Positions 1 to 10,925 of a DNA stretch of 64,000 nt are shown one piece after another. The DNA is taken from positions 1,240,001 to 1,304,000 of the forward strand of contig OZ345368.1 of NCBI GenBank assembly GCA_977006965.1, written 5' to 3'. Each line of letters opens with the position of its first letter. Position 1 is the first letter of the stretch. This DNA comes from Phymatolithon calcareum (taxonomy: Eukaryota > Rhodophyta > Florideophyceae > Hapalidiales). Made by a program: the position numbers and the translations under genes. The notes below the pieces were generated by a model that saw only the letters and a list, made by a program, of their open reading frames with translations, made no database searches and was not told the origin of the DNA.

Positions 1-2
1 TA

Positions 3-404
3 CCGCCAACCCCTGAGGAGAAGCCATGGGCGAAACGTATTCGGCCTACATTCCAGAAGGCCAAGTCGTACTCTCTGGACAATCGCCCCAAGGTTGTACG
101 GATCAGGGATGCAAAAGAGGGTATTTCTGCCGACGCGGCGGCCTCCATCTTTCGCGACACTGAGCGAGCGGAAAGCGATAACGCGTGCTGGATACTGCAC
201 TTTTCCACTCGTGCCGCGGCAGAGTCGGCAATTCGTGCCGCTGCGGTACTCAAACGCGGTTTTGGACCGTCTGCAAAGGCTGAAATTATCAAGTACAGTC
301 CGGCCGCGCAGCCGTTTGTTCCGGTAGCTGCTACCCCTGTGGTGTCATCCGCTGCCGCCGCGTTGCAAGCTGCAGCGCAGACGACGAAAACTGGTGGGCA
401 ATAG
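3..404 (+). CDS. 3' end of an RRM-like RNA-binding protein (5' end outside window)
   Basis: The frame is open from the window edge to a TAG at 402-404 and gives about 133 residues with no in-frame start, so this is the C-terminal part of a longer protein. It contains a segment reading VVRIRDAKEGISADAA, then CWILHFSTRAAAESAIRAA, then GFGPSAKAEIIKYS. This layout resembles the beta-alpha-beta pattern of an RNA-recognition motif: a strand, a helix, then an aromatic strand ending in F followed by an Ala-rich helix. The last 30 residues are Ala/Pro/Thr-rich and probably disordered. The RRM assignment is my inference from shape only; no canonical RNP1 octamer is clear. The reading frame, the coding-like GC bias and the lack of any stop over 400 bases make it very likely a real gene. 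Confidence 0.6.
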   Translation, partial: PPTPEEKPWAKRIRPTFQKAKSYSLDNRPKVVRIRDAKEGISADAAASIFRDTERAESDNACWILHFSTRAAAESAIRAAAVLKRGFGPSAKAEIIKYSPAAQPFVPVAATPVVSSAAAALQAAAQTTKTGGQ

Positions 405-1136
405 ATATGTTGGAAAGAGTTTGAAGAGCGATTAAATCTTGGTGCTTGCTTTTCCCCCCGTCGCGCACATGAGTCCCGTAGTGGACGGCGCTTGACATTG
501 GGCTAATTTTGCTGTTTCCTATGCCTTTCCGCCCTCTCCTTCAATGATCCAACGTAATTCTCTTCGGCACTTCTAGAGTATCCCGTAATGTCGTGGTCAT
601 ATTGTCTTTCTCTAATCGCGTTTCTTTACGTGCAGCGACTCCAATGCGGGAGTCAAAATCTGATTTTACTGGACTTGTGGGTTCTGAGAGAGCAATAACA
701 CTCACCTCTCACAAGTTAGCAATAGTAGAGTAACGTTGTGTACGCTTAAAGAATTCAAAAAAATAAGTTAATTGACGCACAGTGACTGCAGAACAAAGCA
801 GCTAGCACATTCCTTCACAGAGCATTGTCTGACGATTCTAAATAATATCTGAATTCGTTGCATGAGCTGGAAGTCCTCTCAGTTCCCTTTTGATCTTCAC
901 TATCCTTTATCGTGCCACCCCATTAGTAACCGAACATCGTTGTCGAATAAGTAGTCGCAAAACCAATACGCACAGTGTCCCAGCTTGACAATCCGAGCGA
1001 TTTTCGAAAAAGAAAAGAATTTTTACTCCTTGTCTCCCTAAAGATGTCGATCAGGTAAAGCAAGTGCTAATACCTTGCAAATCATCAGTTCAGGATCGAC
1101 CCACAATTGTTAAGCACATCCCTAAAAGAAGATCTC
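405..1136. other. Intergenic, no gene seen
   Basis: AT-richer sequence between a + strand and a - strand gene, so it should hold two 3' flanks. I see no coding frame, RNA gene or repeat. Confidence 0.5.
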
Positions 1137-1511
1137 TTACGGGCTATTCGGATTGTAGGCCTTGGGCGGACCGGGCAGTTTTGTCGGCCTGTGCTTCTTG
1201 AAGCGACCGAACGGCGTCGGCGGTGCCGGTAATCCCGTGCGGCCGCCAATTGGCTTGTTGGTTCCTGTCGCCGGAGCGCTAGCCGGAGCAGACGCGGATG
1301 AGGCGGAAGCAGCACCAGCAGATGGTGTGGCAGGAAGCGGGGTGGCAACGGCTGCGCCTTTAGACTTGCCGTTTAGGACGCCGATGAATCCACCACCTGG
1401 CAGCCAGGTCTTCTCTGCGGACAGCGACATTGGGCGCGCGTTCAAATTTGCAACAGCTCCTGCGATGAACAGGGCGCTCGGTCCCACGAGAGTTAAGGCT
1501 GGTGCCGCCAT
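1137..1511 (-). CDS. Small hypothetical protein with hydrophobic N terminus
   Basis: 124 residues starting MAAPALTLVGPSALFIAGAVANLNARP and ending KAYNPNSP. The first 25 residues are hydrophobic and could be a signal, a transit peptide or one membrane segment. They are followed by a Gly/Trp-containing stretch (TWLPGGGFIGVLNGKSKG), an Ala/Ser/Pro low-complexity linker (residues about 60-88), and a basic, Pro-rich tail (FGRFKKHRPTKLPGPPKAYN). I do not recognise the family. An equally long frame lies on the opposite strand (1162-1530). I prefer the minus strand because its protein has an ordered layout and a plausible targeting region, while the plus frame reads as Ala/Gly low complexity. Function unknown. 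Confidence 0.45.
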   Translation of the reverse strand: MAAPALTLVGPSALFIAGAVANLNARPMSLSAEKTWLPGGGFIGVLNGKSKGAAVATPLPATPSAGAASASSASAPASAPATGTNKPIGGRTGLPAPPTPFGRFKKHRPTKLPGPPKAYNPNSP

Positions 1512-3321
1512 AATTGGACTCGGAAAATGAACAATGGACGATGCGGTTACGGTGCTGCGTTTTCCAATGGCAATGTCTTCGCTTGTAGAGCTCGGCTCGG
1601 AGATTTAGCATCCTTCGATGGTGAACGAACACCTCACATTTGGCGAGCTCTATTGGGCGAAGGTATGATTGTAGGTGCTTGCGTCATAGGGTGGCCAATT
1701 TTGGAGCAGGCTTTCTAAGGGTACCTGGTAAAAGGGTAACATTTATCGCTTACCCGATGCAGTCGCCCAATGGCGGGATCAAGTTTTTTATTGCGCCTCC
1801 ACTGAAAAAGTAGCACTTTATCAAGTTATTGTGCTCTTTGAGCTCTGGTCGTTTTCAACAACGGTCACTGTTTGCGATTGTAGTTCCCAAACAGCTACTC
1901 TTTCTCGTTTACGGACAATTTTGGAATTGAAGACACTGTGGGCAGGTTCATACTGCCTTTTTGGAGAAAATTGTGCTCGTAAATGGATCTCGATTCCTCT
2001 AAAGCAAGGAAAGCTTTTTAATCTACAATTTTCACCTCTGCGCTCCCCTCATCAGCGTCAGAGTGTATTCTTGCTTTGGTTGAATATAAGCTCTATTATT
2101 GATTTCGTATAGCCAGGTCAGTGCGATGTACAGTATAGAGTATGGTTATGGCTTAACCAAACAAATCGGCGAATCAAACAAGTTTGATATCGAATCAGTT
2201 TGGTTAAAATGACCATCAAGCGATTTAGGGGAAATTAGTTTTTTTGCGGCTCTAAAGCCTTGTCGTTTTTGGTCTTGAAGCCAGCCTGGATAAATCGGCT
2301 GGAGTAAGAACCATGCATGGTTGGAAATTTTAGCAGAAAAACAAAGCCAGTCTTACTGTGTAAGTATCTGTCGGGTAGTCGCCAAGTTGCTCTTTTCGTT
2401 TCCAACACTGTTCCATCTCTTCCGTTTCTCGATCAATTTCCTGAATGTGCGTAGAAAACAAAAATACTCTAAAATTATTGTAAGAAGAACACCGACCGTT
2501 GGAGACCATGGTCTTCAGTCCAGCCGCCCCAAAAGCGGCTCGATAGAGAGCCAAACCGACTGGACTTAGGACTGGGGTAAATCACTAATTCTCCTGAATC
2601 CCCGTCTGGTAGTACCTGGGGGCCGCTGACGTGGGGGTAGGAGGCAAGTAACGCTCGCGATGTACTGTATAAGATCACATAGGCTATGATAGTGCAGTTG
2701 GGTCGAGAAATGATGAGGCAAAGTTGCTGTTCCGCACTCACCATCATGCATGATGCATGGTGATGGCGACTGTTCCATGCAAAATAACTGGATTGGGGAT
2801 CAGACCAACAGGACATCTCTCTCACGGGCACTGGTGCCCCAGTAGGGACGTTTCATTGCTGGGAACCCATTGATGCTATGATATATTCTGACATACTGCA
2901 ACAAAAACTTTGTCGTAGAATACTGCAATCTATCTACTGTACAGTATTGGATATCAAGAAAAAGTCATTATTATTGGGTAATGCTTTGAAAGCGCAACCA
3001 TGGATCGCCCGTTACCTGAAATTCAGGCAATTCGTCCCCTCCCGAATTTGCAATAATCTTTGCAAAGTTCAGTCCTTCCGCTGCGACTACACTGTACTGT
3101 ACAATACGTCCATGTTGGGAGGACAGATGGCCTGAGGAAAAATATCATTCATTTTACTTAGGTTTACGGATAAAAATCCCAGCTCCGTACTTCACGCTAC
3201 AATGCAGTCGTTGTGACGTTCAATGATTCCAGCCGTTAAGAAAAAAGGAAATTGGCTCAACTGCACAACTAGAAGAGAGCAAAAAGCCTGTACCAAAAAC
3301 AGACAGTTCTTCAAGACCGCT
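1512..3321. other. Intergenic, 1.8 kb, no gene seen
   Basis: No supported coding frame. It holds an imperfect hairpin (TTAACCAAAC near 2153 pairing with GTTTGGTTAA near 2199), a CATGCATG-rich near-palindrome around 2740-2766, and one copy of the palindrome TACTGTACAGTA at 2935-2946. Confidence 0.5.
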
Positions 3322-4538
3322 CTAATTCTTTTCGTCAATCTCCGAAATCTTCACCGGCCTTCCCTCTGCTGCGCTCTTCCTTGCGGCCGCCGCATACACA
3401 ACGGGTTTCCGTCCATCATGAATGTCGCACGGCACAGGCGCGTCCTCCACGATGCATCGAACAAAGTCCTTCATCTCCTCAACGTATGCATCTGCATACC
3501 GTTCCATGAAGAAGGGCTCCGGGTTGTCCCGGCGCACACCGTTCTTGCTGCAATACACTCCCTGGCTGGGCGTCACATTCTCGACAAAGATACTTCCATC
3601 AGTACCAAACAGCTCTGCGCGCTGATCGTATCCAAGAGGTGAGCTTCTGGAGTTGTCAATGACCCCAACGCAACCATTGGAAAACTTGACGTGACAAACA
3701 GTGTGATCGTAATCCTCAATTGCACCGATCTCCGGATTAATGGCTACACCAGTGGCGTAGATTTCCGTGATGTCCGCACCAACGAGGAAGCGAGACATAT
3801 CAAAATCGTGCGCGGCCTAAATTTTTCCAAAGCCATAATGCAATGAGCGAAACGTCAAGGCAGAAGCGTTAGTAATCTGATAGATGTCCACGCAGAATAG
3901 CACACACAAAATCGAAAAACACTTACCTGATCGAGGAAGATACCGCCGCTCTGCTTGAGGTAGCCAATTGGTGGCGGCGCCGGGTCACGAGAAACAAGGT
4001 GCAATTTGACTGGAGTGCCGATAAAATTTTCTTTCATCGCCTTCTTCGCGGTGCGGAAATGCTTGTCGTAACGACGCTGGAATCCCACAAAGAACTTGAT
4101 ACCGGCAGCTTCAACAATTCCGGCAAGCTCGTCGATGACCGCAAGACTCTGATCCACAGGTTTCTCACAGAAAACGTGTTTTCCGGCGGCGGCGGCATCA
4201 CGGATGATCCCAGCATGGGTGTCGGTCGGGGAGCATACGATGATGGCATCAACATTACCGTTGGCAATTAAGTCCTTGTGATCGGTGCATGCCATGGGCA
4301 CGTTGAATCGACGGGCACATTTCTCCGCGGCGGATGCGAAGAAATCGGAAACACAGACAAGTTTTGCGTCGGGGACATTGGACACGATGTTTGCAGCATG
4401 CGTTTGCCCGATTCGGCCGCACCCGATGATTCCGATGTTCACCTTCGCCGCACCACCATTGGCTTCTGCATCGAGCGCAATGGCCGTCGGAGAAAGTGTG
4501 GCGAAGTCCTTCGCCACCTCGGCGAGTGATTTGGACAT
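3322..4538 (-). CDS. Gfo/Idh/MocA oxidoreductase, inositol 2-dehydrogenase-like (one intron)
   Basis: Two exons, 4538-3927 and 3816-3322, encode 368 residues. The intron (3817-3926, 110 bp) starts GTAAGT on the minus strand, ends TTTAG, and holds a perfect TACTAAC branch site at 3868-3874. Splicing in phase 0 restores the family motif: GGIFLDQ joins AAHDFDMSRFL, the conserved GG...D...HD(F/I)D block that supplies substrate-binding Asp and catalytic His. The N-terminal half has the dinucleotide-binding loop GIIGCGRIGQ at about residues 35-44 and the family signature FCEKP with its catalytic Lys at about residue 123. Family knowledge: these enzymes oxidise cyclic polyols or sugars with NAD(P); length and motifs fit myo-inositol 2-dehydrogenase, but other sugar dehydrogenases share them. 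No targeting peptide is obvious. The start is the first Met, with a compact leader. Confidence 0.88.
3817..3926 (-). other. Intron of the inositol dehydrogenase-like gene
   Basis: Spliceosomal intron with donor GTAAGT (3921-3926 read on the minus strand), branch site TACTAAC (3868-3874) about 50 bases before the acceptor, and acceptor TTTAG. Without removing it the frame gains an unrelated tail and stops early; with removal the HDFD motif is rebuilt. Confidence 0.85.
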
Positions 4539-6474
4539 TTTTAGCTTGAGTGAAGGTGAGAGATAAAGATGAACGGTGTTCGTGGCGAGTTAGCAACTGC
4601 GGCACTTGCTTGATTTATACTGTACAGTTGCTGACGTCTTGGAACCTGCACAACGTATGAGGATCGGGCCAGTCAAACCGCTACGGAAATGGGAGTCCAG
4701 ATTGTGGCCCAAAATGGAGTAAATGCGTGTGTATGACTGGCACCGGTGCATCGATCGGAGATCAGGCCAGTGAAAGGCAGAATCTGAGATATACTGTAAG
4801 GAAGCATGAGTGATCCTCACTTCCGTACCGCCACACAGGTTCCGCAGTGACGCAAGATATTTCCTGAAGTCATCAGCAGCAGGGAAGCAAAGAGATGATC
4901 GCAATGACGACTACAGGATTCATAGGCACTTTTCGGCATTAGGCGATGAGCCTTGTCGAGAAATCGGCCGAGGCTTCTCAGAACGGTTGGCGGAGGAACG
5001 GCTTGCGCGGAAACGGATAGCAATGTCAGTGGCCTTTTCTTGCATCGCAGAGCACAAAAATATTTTGTGGCCCACATGAGTAGCCCTTCCGTAATGAAAC
5101 AGGAGGGAGACGCTTGTGCCACTGTAAACGTGAGGTTACAGAGAGACGGAAATGGCAAAGGAAATAGTTCGGCAATCGATAGTGTATGTGCTATCGAGGG
5201 CATGGAGTGGACAGAGCCACTGCGCTACAAAAGAGGAACAGTCAAACAGTGGGCCTGAATTTTCTAAAATGCTTCTAGGCCTTAGGTCCCATCTTCCTGT
5301 TAACGACCCAGTGCACCCGCGAGTTCCTATGGACAACCGCATTGCCGATAAACCGTGAGAAAACTAGAGGAGTGCTGAGCCTAAATGCTGACACCGTCGT
5401 GAACAAAACGGGGTCTTCCTTGTGGACATGAAATATATGACGCCCTGGAGTCTCGCAGGAAGCCATCGCTCAGATAGTTACTAAAGCCATATGCACCGGT
5501 CGACAGCCTGGGGCAGCTTTGCAACTGTCTTGTACGTCTCAGGAGCTAATACCATCAGGAACCGCTCGGCAACCTGTCCCTGGCCTCGGGGATACAGAGA
5601 TGCTCTGCTTGCTGATCTAGGTAGTGCAGTGCAACTCAGTTTATGTACGTACGGCTAGAGGTCCGTTACGCTTGAGACGGTGCCCGTCTCTGAAAGTTCC
5701 CCCGTCTTCCTCATATTGGTCAAAATGCTTTCCGGCCCCCTCGACAGTGATTGCTGCTCGTAACGCAGAGCCTCTTGGTGTGTGCGGGAGGTTTCGACAT
5801 CCATCAAAAGGTTTCCGAACCATCGACTTCTTTCATTGCATCTAAACCATCTAGATTTTCACTGCAAGCTGAGGAATGTCTGTCTTTCAAACCAAGGAGG
5901 CGTTGTACCAAGTCTTGAAGAATTGCAAGTTTACGTCAGGACCCTTTCGTCCAAACTTTGCGCCTGAGCATCATCAGCGGCACGCCAGGTCGCATACTCG
6001 CAACAACAATTCACTTTGAATGAAAAGTTTGAAATTTCCGGTAAATTTAAACTATTCAAAAATATTTTGAAATCTTGAATTTGTGAAACTGAGGCAACAT
6101 TCTAGCAGTTTCTGCAATGTTCTTTTTGGGGACGAACGTAAATTTGATTTCCCGCGGATTGGCCTCTAGCTGGCAATAAAATCGGAATGTCGTGCTCAAT
6201 GGTCCAAATCTGAAAATTGGTAATTTTTCGGCAGCTTAGCAGACCGTCGGCGACGCGTCCAGAGTGTTCTAAATCAACACGTGTCTTCCATTTCTGTCTA
6301 GATGCTTCTGATCAATGTTCGAGAATGTCATCCGCCGTCGTCAACGGATAAACGCGCTTGGTGCACCTTTCCCTATAACAACATTTCTGCTCCCGTCAGT
6401 GTGGCGCTCCGGCCTAAATCAGTCTACGTCGTCCACAACCTCCGACTACCCCAGTTCTTACTCATCCCTTCACA
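4539..6474. other. Divergent promoter region between the dehydrogenase and HSP70
   Basis: 1.9 kb between two divergent genes. There are many short frames on both strands but none with protein-like composition. It contains TACTGTACAGT at 4618-4628 close to the dehydrogenase start. The stretch just before 6301 (CTTCCATTTCTGTCTAG) resembles a splice acceptor, so HSP70 might have a leader intron; this is weak. Confidence 0.5.
6031..6038 (+). promoter_or_regulatory. Possible heat-shock element core
   Basis: GAAATTTC is two inverted nGAAn units with correct spacing, followed by a weak third unit (GTA). It lies about 440 bases upstream of the HSP70 start. Heat-shock factor usually needs three good units, so this is only suggestive. 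Confidence 0.25.
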
Positions 6475-8448
6475 ATGGGCGAATCTTCAGTTTCTGGAAC
6501 CTCAATCGGTATCGATCTTGGAACAACGTACAGTTGCGTTGGTGTCTGGCAGCATGACCGCGTTGAGATCATCGCGAATGATCAGGGCAACCGCACTACG
6601 CCGTCGTATGTGGCTTTCACCGACAGCGAGCGTCTCATTGGTGACTCTGCGAAGAACCAGGTCGCCATCAATCCCTACAATACCGTTTTCGATGCCAAGC
6701 GTCTTATCGGGCGCCGCTTTTCGGAGTCTTCAGTCCAGTCTGACATGAAGCACTTCAGTTTCAAGGTTGTTGAAAAGGACGGTGACAAGCCGTATTGCCA
6801 AGTCAATTACAAGGGCGAGACCAAGGAATTCTCTCCCGAAGAAATCTCCGCTATGGTCCTCGTCAAGATGAAGGAAATCGCCGAATCCTATCTTGGTAAG
6901 GAAATCAAGAATGCCGTGATTACGGTCCCCGCTTACTTCAATGACTCTCAGCGTCTGGCTACAAAGGATGCTGGTACAATCGCTGGTCTCAATGTGGCCC
7001 GTATTATCAATGAGCCGACCGCCGCAGCTATCGCCTACGGTCTGGACCGCAAATCTGGAGGTCAGACAGCTAAGGAGCGCAATGTTCTCATCTTCGATCT
7101 TGGTGGCGGTACCTTCGATGTGTCGCTTTTGACTATTGAGGACGGAATTTTCGAGGTCAAGGCCACCGCTGGTGACACCCATTTGGGAGGAGAAGATTTC
7201 GACAACCGAATGGTCAACCATTTCCTGAACGAGTTTAAGCGCAAGCACAAGAAGGACATTACCGGAAGTGCCCGATCCCTCCGTCGTCTCAGGACAGCTT
7301 GCGAGCGCGCAAAGAGGACCCTCTCTTCTGCCACCCAAACAACTATTGAAATTGACTCACTGTTTGAGGGTGTTGACTTCTACTCGTCTATCACTCGTGC
7401 CAAATTCGAAGAGATGTGCATGGACCTCTTCAAGGGAACCCTCGACCCGGTGGAGAAGGTTCTTCGTGACTCCAAGATTCCCAAGGCTGATGTCGACGAT
7501 ATCGTGCTTGTTGGAGGTTCTACTCGAATTCCCAAGGTACAGAGTCTCTTGGTCGATTTCTTCAACGGCAAGGAATTGTGCAAGAACATCAATCCGGATG
7601 AGGCTGTCGCCTACGGTGCCGCTGTTCAGGCCGCCATCCTTGCCGGTGACACTTCGGAGAAGACCCAGGACCTTCTCCTTCTCGATGTGACCCCGCTGTC
7701 CAACGGTATCGAGACCGCTGGTGGTGTAATGACTGTGCTCATCAAGCGTAATACCACCATCCCCACGAAGAAGCAGCAAATCTTCTCGACCTACGCCGAC
7801 AACCAGCCCGGTGTGCTCATTCAGGTGTTCGAAGGTGAGCGTGCCCGTACGAAGGACAATAACCTTCTCGGAAAATTCGAGCTCTCCGGAATTCCGCCGG
7901 CTCCTCGTGGTGTGCCGCAGATCGAAGTCACCTTTGATATCGACGCCAACGGTATCCTCAATGTGTCTGCAGAGGACAAGAGCACCGGTAAGAAGAACAA
8001 GATCACTATCACAAATGATAAGGGTCGTTTGACGAAGGAACAGATCGAGAAGATGGTCCAGGAGGCTGAGAAATACAAGGCGGAGGATGAGGCGGCCAAG
8101 AACCGCATTGAAGCTCGCAATGCCCTGGAGAACTATTGCTATACCCTCCGCAATACTCTTGGTGAGGACAAGGTCAAGGACAAAGTCAGCGCTGATGATA
8201 AGAAGGCTATTGAAGATAAGGTTGCGGAAGTGCTTGCATGGATGGAGAATAACGAGAATGCCGAAAAGGAGGAATATGAGGAGAAGCAAAAGTCTGTAGA
8301 GGCAATTGCTACTCCGATTATTACCAAGATGTACCAAGCAAGCGGCGGTGACGGCGGTGGTATGCCAGACATGAGCGGAATGGGCGGTGGTGCCCCAGGC
8401 GGAAACTCCACCGGCGGGGACAACATTGAAATCAGCGAGGTTGATTAA
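6475..8448 (+). CDS. HSP70: Cytosolic heat-shock protein 70
   Basis: 657 residues, uninterrupted, with start context CACAATGG. ATP-driven chaperone. The nucleotide-binding domain (about residues 8-390) shows the three family signatures: [12 protein letters not shown] near the N terminus, [14 protein letters not shown] near residue 205, and [14 protein letters not shown] near residue 340. The linker is [11 protein letters not shown]. The substrate-binding domain follows, then an acidic helical lid and a Gly/Met-rich tail ([17 protein letters not shown]). There is no N-terminal targeting peptide and no KDEL, so it is the cytosolic/nuclear form. The C terminus reads EISEVD: the usual EEVD tail that docks TPR co-chaperones (Hop, CHIP) is here SEVD. 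The whole reading frame uses C-ending codons heavily, as expected for a highly expressed gene. Several long antisense frames across it are shadows. Confidence 0.97.
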   Translation: MGESSVSGTSIGIDLGTTYSCVGVWQHDRVEIIANDQGNRTTPSYVAFTDSERLIGDSAKNQVAINPYNTVFDAKRLIGRRFSESSVQSDMKHFSFKVVEKDGDKPYCQVNYKGETKEFSPEEISAMVLVKMKEIAESYLGKEIKNAVITVPAYFNDSQRLATKDAGTIAGLNVARIINEPTAAAIAYGLDRKSGGQTAKERNVLIFDLGGGTFDVSLLTIEDGIFEVKATAGDTHLGGEDFDNRMVNHFLNEFKRKHKKDITGSARSLRRLRTACERAKRTLSSATQTTIEIDSLFEGVDFYSSITRAKFEEMCMDLFKGTLDPVEKVLRDSKIPKADVDDIVLVGGSTRIPKVQSLLVDFFNGKELCKNINPDEAVAYGAAVQAAILAGDTSEKTQDLLLLDVTPLSNGIETAGGVMTVLIKRNTTIPTKKQQIFSTYADNQPGVLIQVFEGERARTKDNNLLGKFELSGIPPAPRGVPQIEVTFDIDANGILNVSAEDKSTGKKNKITITNDKGRLTKEQIEKMVQEAEKYKAEDEAAKNRIEARNALENYCYTLRNTLGEDKVKDKVSADDKKAIEDKVAEVLAWMENNENAEKEEYEEKQKSVEAIATPIITKMYQASGGDGGGMPDMSGMGGGAPGGNSTGGDNIEISEVD

Positions 8449-8852
8449 GAATTGTCAAAACCTAACTAATCCAACTGCGTTGTTTTTTGGTGGTGGGCGT
8501 TTTGATGCTTCGTTTTTGCCGCCTGTACAATTTTTTGGACGCTTCCGGTTGCAGCTGAAGAAGATTTGTATGTCTATTTTACAACGAAAACTGTTGCCTG
8601 TTGTGTTGTGCTATCGTTTCCATCTTTCCCTGGTTTCTCAGGAGTGTTTCTTATCTCAATGACTAGGAGCATAGATCAGTTAGTTGTAGTGAAATTAAAT
8701 CTATCCATTTCCCGGTGCCAATACCATGCTGCCTTTTCCTTGTGAGAAGTAGTCTCTAACCGACTGACACATCTTGACTATAGTAGATATGTCGCTAGGC
8801 ACGGAGTGGAATAGTTGTTTTCGCTCCAACCAGAGAATTGCGGCAAAAAAAT
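8449..8852. other. Convergent 3' flanks of HSP70 and the lipase-like gene
   Basis: About 400 bases of T-rich sequence between two convergent genes; 3' UTRs expected. No gene seen. Confidence 0.5.
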
Positions 8853-9871
8853 CTAATCGCACCGCTCAGCTATCCAGTCTGCAAAAAGGGCCCAGATTTC
8901 CTCCTTGTCACCCTCCGTAAACAAATTATGCCACCTCTCTTTCGCGATGAAAAGTGTACTGTCCTCACTACCAGCGCCGTCTTTGAAGCGCCCTGCGGCC
9001 TCCGGGTTGACCAAAGTATCCAACTCGCCAGCAGCGGCTAAGAAAGGGACGGAAAGTTGAGCTCTTGTTTTCGCAATATGCGCATACGCCAAAATAAACT
9101 CTCTCCCAACGCGGGCGCGCAGTTGAACGTCGGAGATATTGAGCGGATCTGCCTCAAACAGCTGCTGCGCTTCCGGATTCGTCAAGTTCTTCGGCAGCGC
9201 AATCACCTCCATCTTCGGCACGAGAAACGACAGAATGGAACTGATGGACGCGAGGATGGTGCCCTTCAGCCCGAACATGTCGGCCGGCGGCTCACAGGCC
9301 GCGGACGAGAGACACATTCCACTGAAGAGATCGGGATGCTTCGTCGCGGCCGCAATGGCCACCGTGCCGCCCAGCGAGTGGCCGACCAGAAATAGCGGGA
9401 TGCCGGGGTAGTCCGCGCGCAGCAGGTGCGCGTGCGCGACGGCGTCGGCGAGCAGCGCGGCGAAGGAGGGAAAGTAGGCGCGCAGACCGGTTGACCGGCC
9501 GTGGCCGACGTGGTCGTGCGCGGCGGCGATGAGGTTGCGGAGATTCAGTTCGCGCGCAAAGGAGGAGGAGGAGGAGGAGGTGCCGTAGATGTGCTGCCCG
9601 CCTTCGTTGCGCAGAAACTGTGAGAGTGAACGGAAGGTTAGAAGACGAAGGAAGGAGCGAAGGAGAGGGAGAAGGGGAGGAGGGAGTGGGGGCTTACGGT
9701 GTAACAGGTGTGGCTGCGGAAGCCGTGCAGAAGGAGGACGACGGCGCGAGGCGCGGCGGAGGAAGGGAGCGAGGTCCAGCGGTAGGTCGTCAGACGCTCG
9801 CCGGGGACGGAGCTTGGTAGCGTGGATTTAGTGCAGTTCTCAACGGACATTGTTACCGAGGAGTCGCTCAT
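8853..9871 (-). CDS. Alpha/beta hydrolase, monoacylglycerol lipase-like (one intron)
   Basis: Two exons, 9871-9698 and 9617-8853, give 312 residues. The 80-bp intron (9618-9697) starts GTAAGC, ends TCACAG and is almost pure pyrimidine on the coding strand. Joined in phase 0, the protein shows the serine-hydrolase landmarks in order: oxyanion-hole LLLHGF near residue 50; DHVGHGRS near 95 (the DxxGHGxS block of monoacylglycerol lipases); nucleophile elbow GHSLGG with Ser at about 139; acid Asp in GELDTLV; and catalytic His in RWHNLF near the C terminus. Family knowledge: such enzymes release fatty acid from monoacylglycerols or lysolipids. A run of six Ser (TCC repeat) sits at the start of exon 2. 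The start is uncertain: an in-frame Met at 10009 would add 46 Pro/Ser/Thr-rich residues; I chose 9871 because the homologous core begins soon after. Confidence 0.85.
9618..9697 (-). other. Intron of the lipase-like gene
   Basis: 80 bp, GTAAGC...TCACAG on the minus strand, strongly pyrimidine-rich. Removing it joins TCYT to FLRNEGG and keeps the hydrolase frame open. Confidence 0.85.
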
Positions 9872-10009
9872 TGTGCTGCCGGCGAGTGTGAGCTGCGGGG
9901 AGGGTGGAGTCGAGGGGCGCACGGCGAAGGGAGGATTTTTATCGCGCGCTGTAATGGTAGGAGATGGTTTAGAAGGATGTGGATGCGTGGGGCGTTTGCA
10001 GAGGGACAC

Positions 10010-10925
10010 AAGGCCGCGCAGGATGAGGCCCGGGGGAGTTGTGTTTACGAATGAGGTATCCTACGGTATGGCAAGAACGGGGTGCGCAACATTTGCAGAT
10101 TGCACCGGGAAGTATAAAATACTTGGTGCAAGCAGTAGGAACACTACATTGGTGTAAGCGGCATTTTAGTGTTGCTTTGCTACTCAACTGGGGGCGTCAA
10201 TTGAAGTTTCACGGCATTTGAAACATGTTGCACGAGATTATGTATGTACACCGTAGGCCTCGGCGAGAATGTTGGACAGAAGGTGTTGTCTGATGTCTGT
10301 GGCGGTTTTATGATGGGGCGTGCGGGTGTGAATTGTACAGCTGCTGTGAAAATGCTTGTTTAGATTCTCGACATCCGAACATTGTTCCCGGCCGTTGTCG
10401 ATTTTAGTTAAAGAAGAACCTCTAAGAACAATTCAGTGCCTCCCTCACAGAACCCATTTCATTGCAGAGTACTTCTCATGTATTAGTTTTTAAGCCAGGC
10501 AGTGTGCAAAATTACTTACAAAACAACAGCTTAACTTCAACTTACATCTGTTCCATTTCATCTTTCTCGTCCTGACTTTTAGGTCCTGCACTGAAATATT
10601 AATCGTCATTTTGAACCCATTGTCGCTGAAAACCATTTCCGTCAGAACTTTATACTGTACTGCTTTGTGAGTCGAACTTCAGGAAGACGACGTCGGGGCC
10701 CGAAAAAAGGATTCAAATGCTTACTGTAAGTCCGAAAGCGGACCTCATTGGACCTTCAACGCTTGCATCTTCCGGTGTGAGAACTCGGATGTGATCCTTT
10801 TTTTCTCACAATATTCCCCTGATCTTTAAACTCGACCTCAGTTGTGCTTGCTTGCCACATTGCGCAAACCGACTAATTTCCCCTTCCACTGACCTTCACC
10901 CCAATGTCGCCGTGAGGGCAGCGAA
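10010..10925. other. Divergent promoter region, lipase-like gene and TPS-TPP
   Basis: No coding frame I can support. It contains TATAAAATA near 10113, TACTGTACTG near 10652, and a pyrimidine-rich leader before the TPS start. Confidence 0.45.

Noticed and set aside
1162-1530. 122-codon plus-strand frame opposite the small hypothetical gene
   Set aside because: Ala/Gly low complexity without layout; the minus frame is more protein-like. Not fully settled.
6730-8337. Long minus-strand frames (202 and 326 codons) across HSP70
   Set aside because: They are antisense shadows of a strongly biased HSP70 reading frame, and no protein family fits them.
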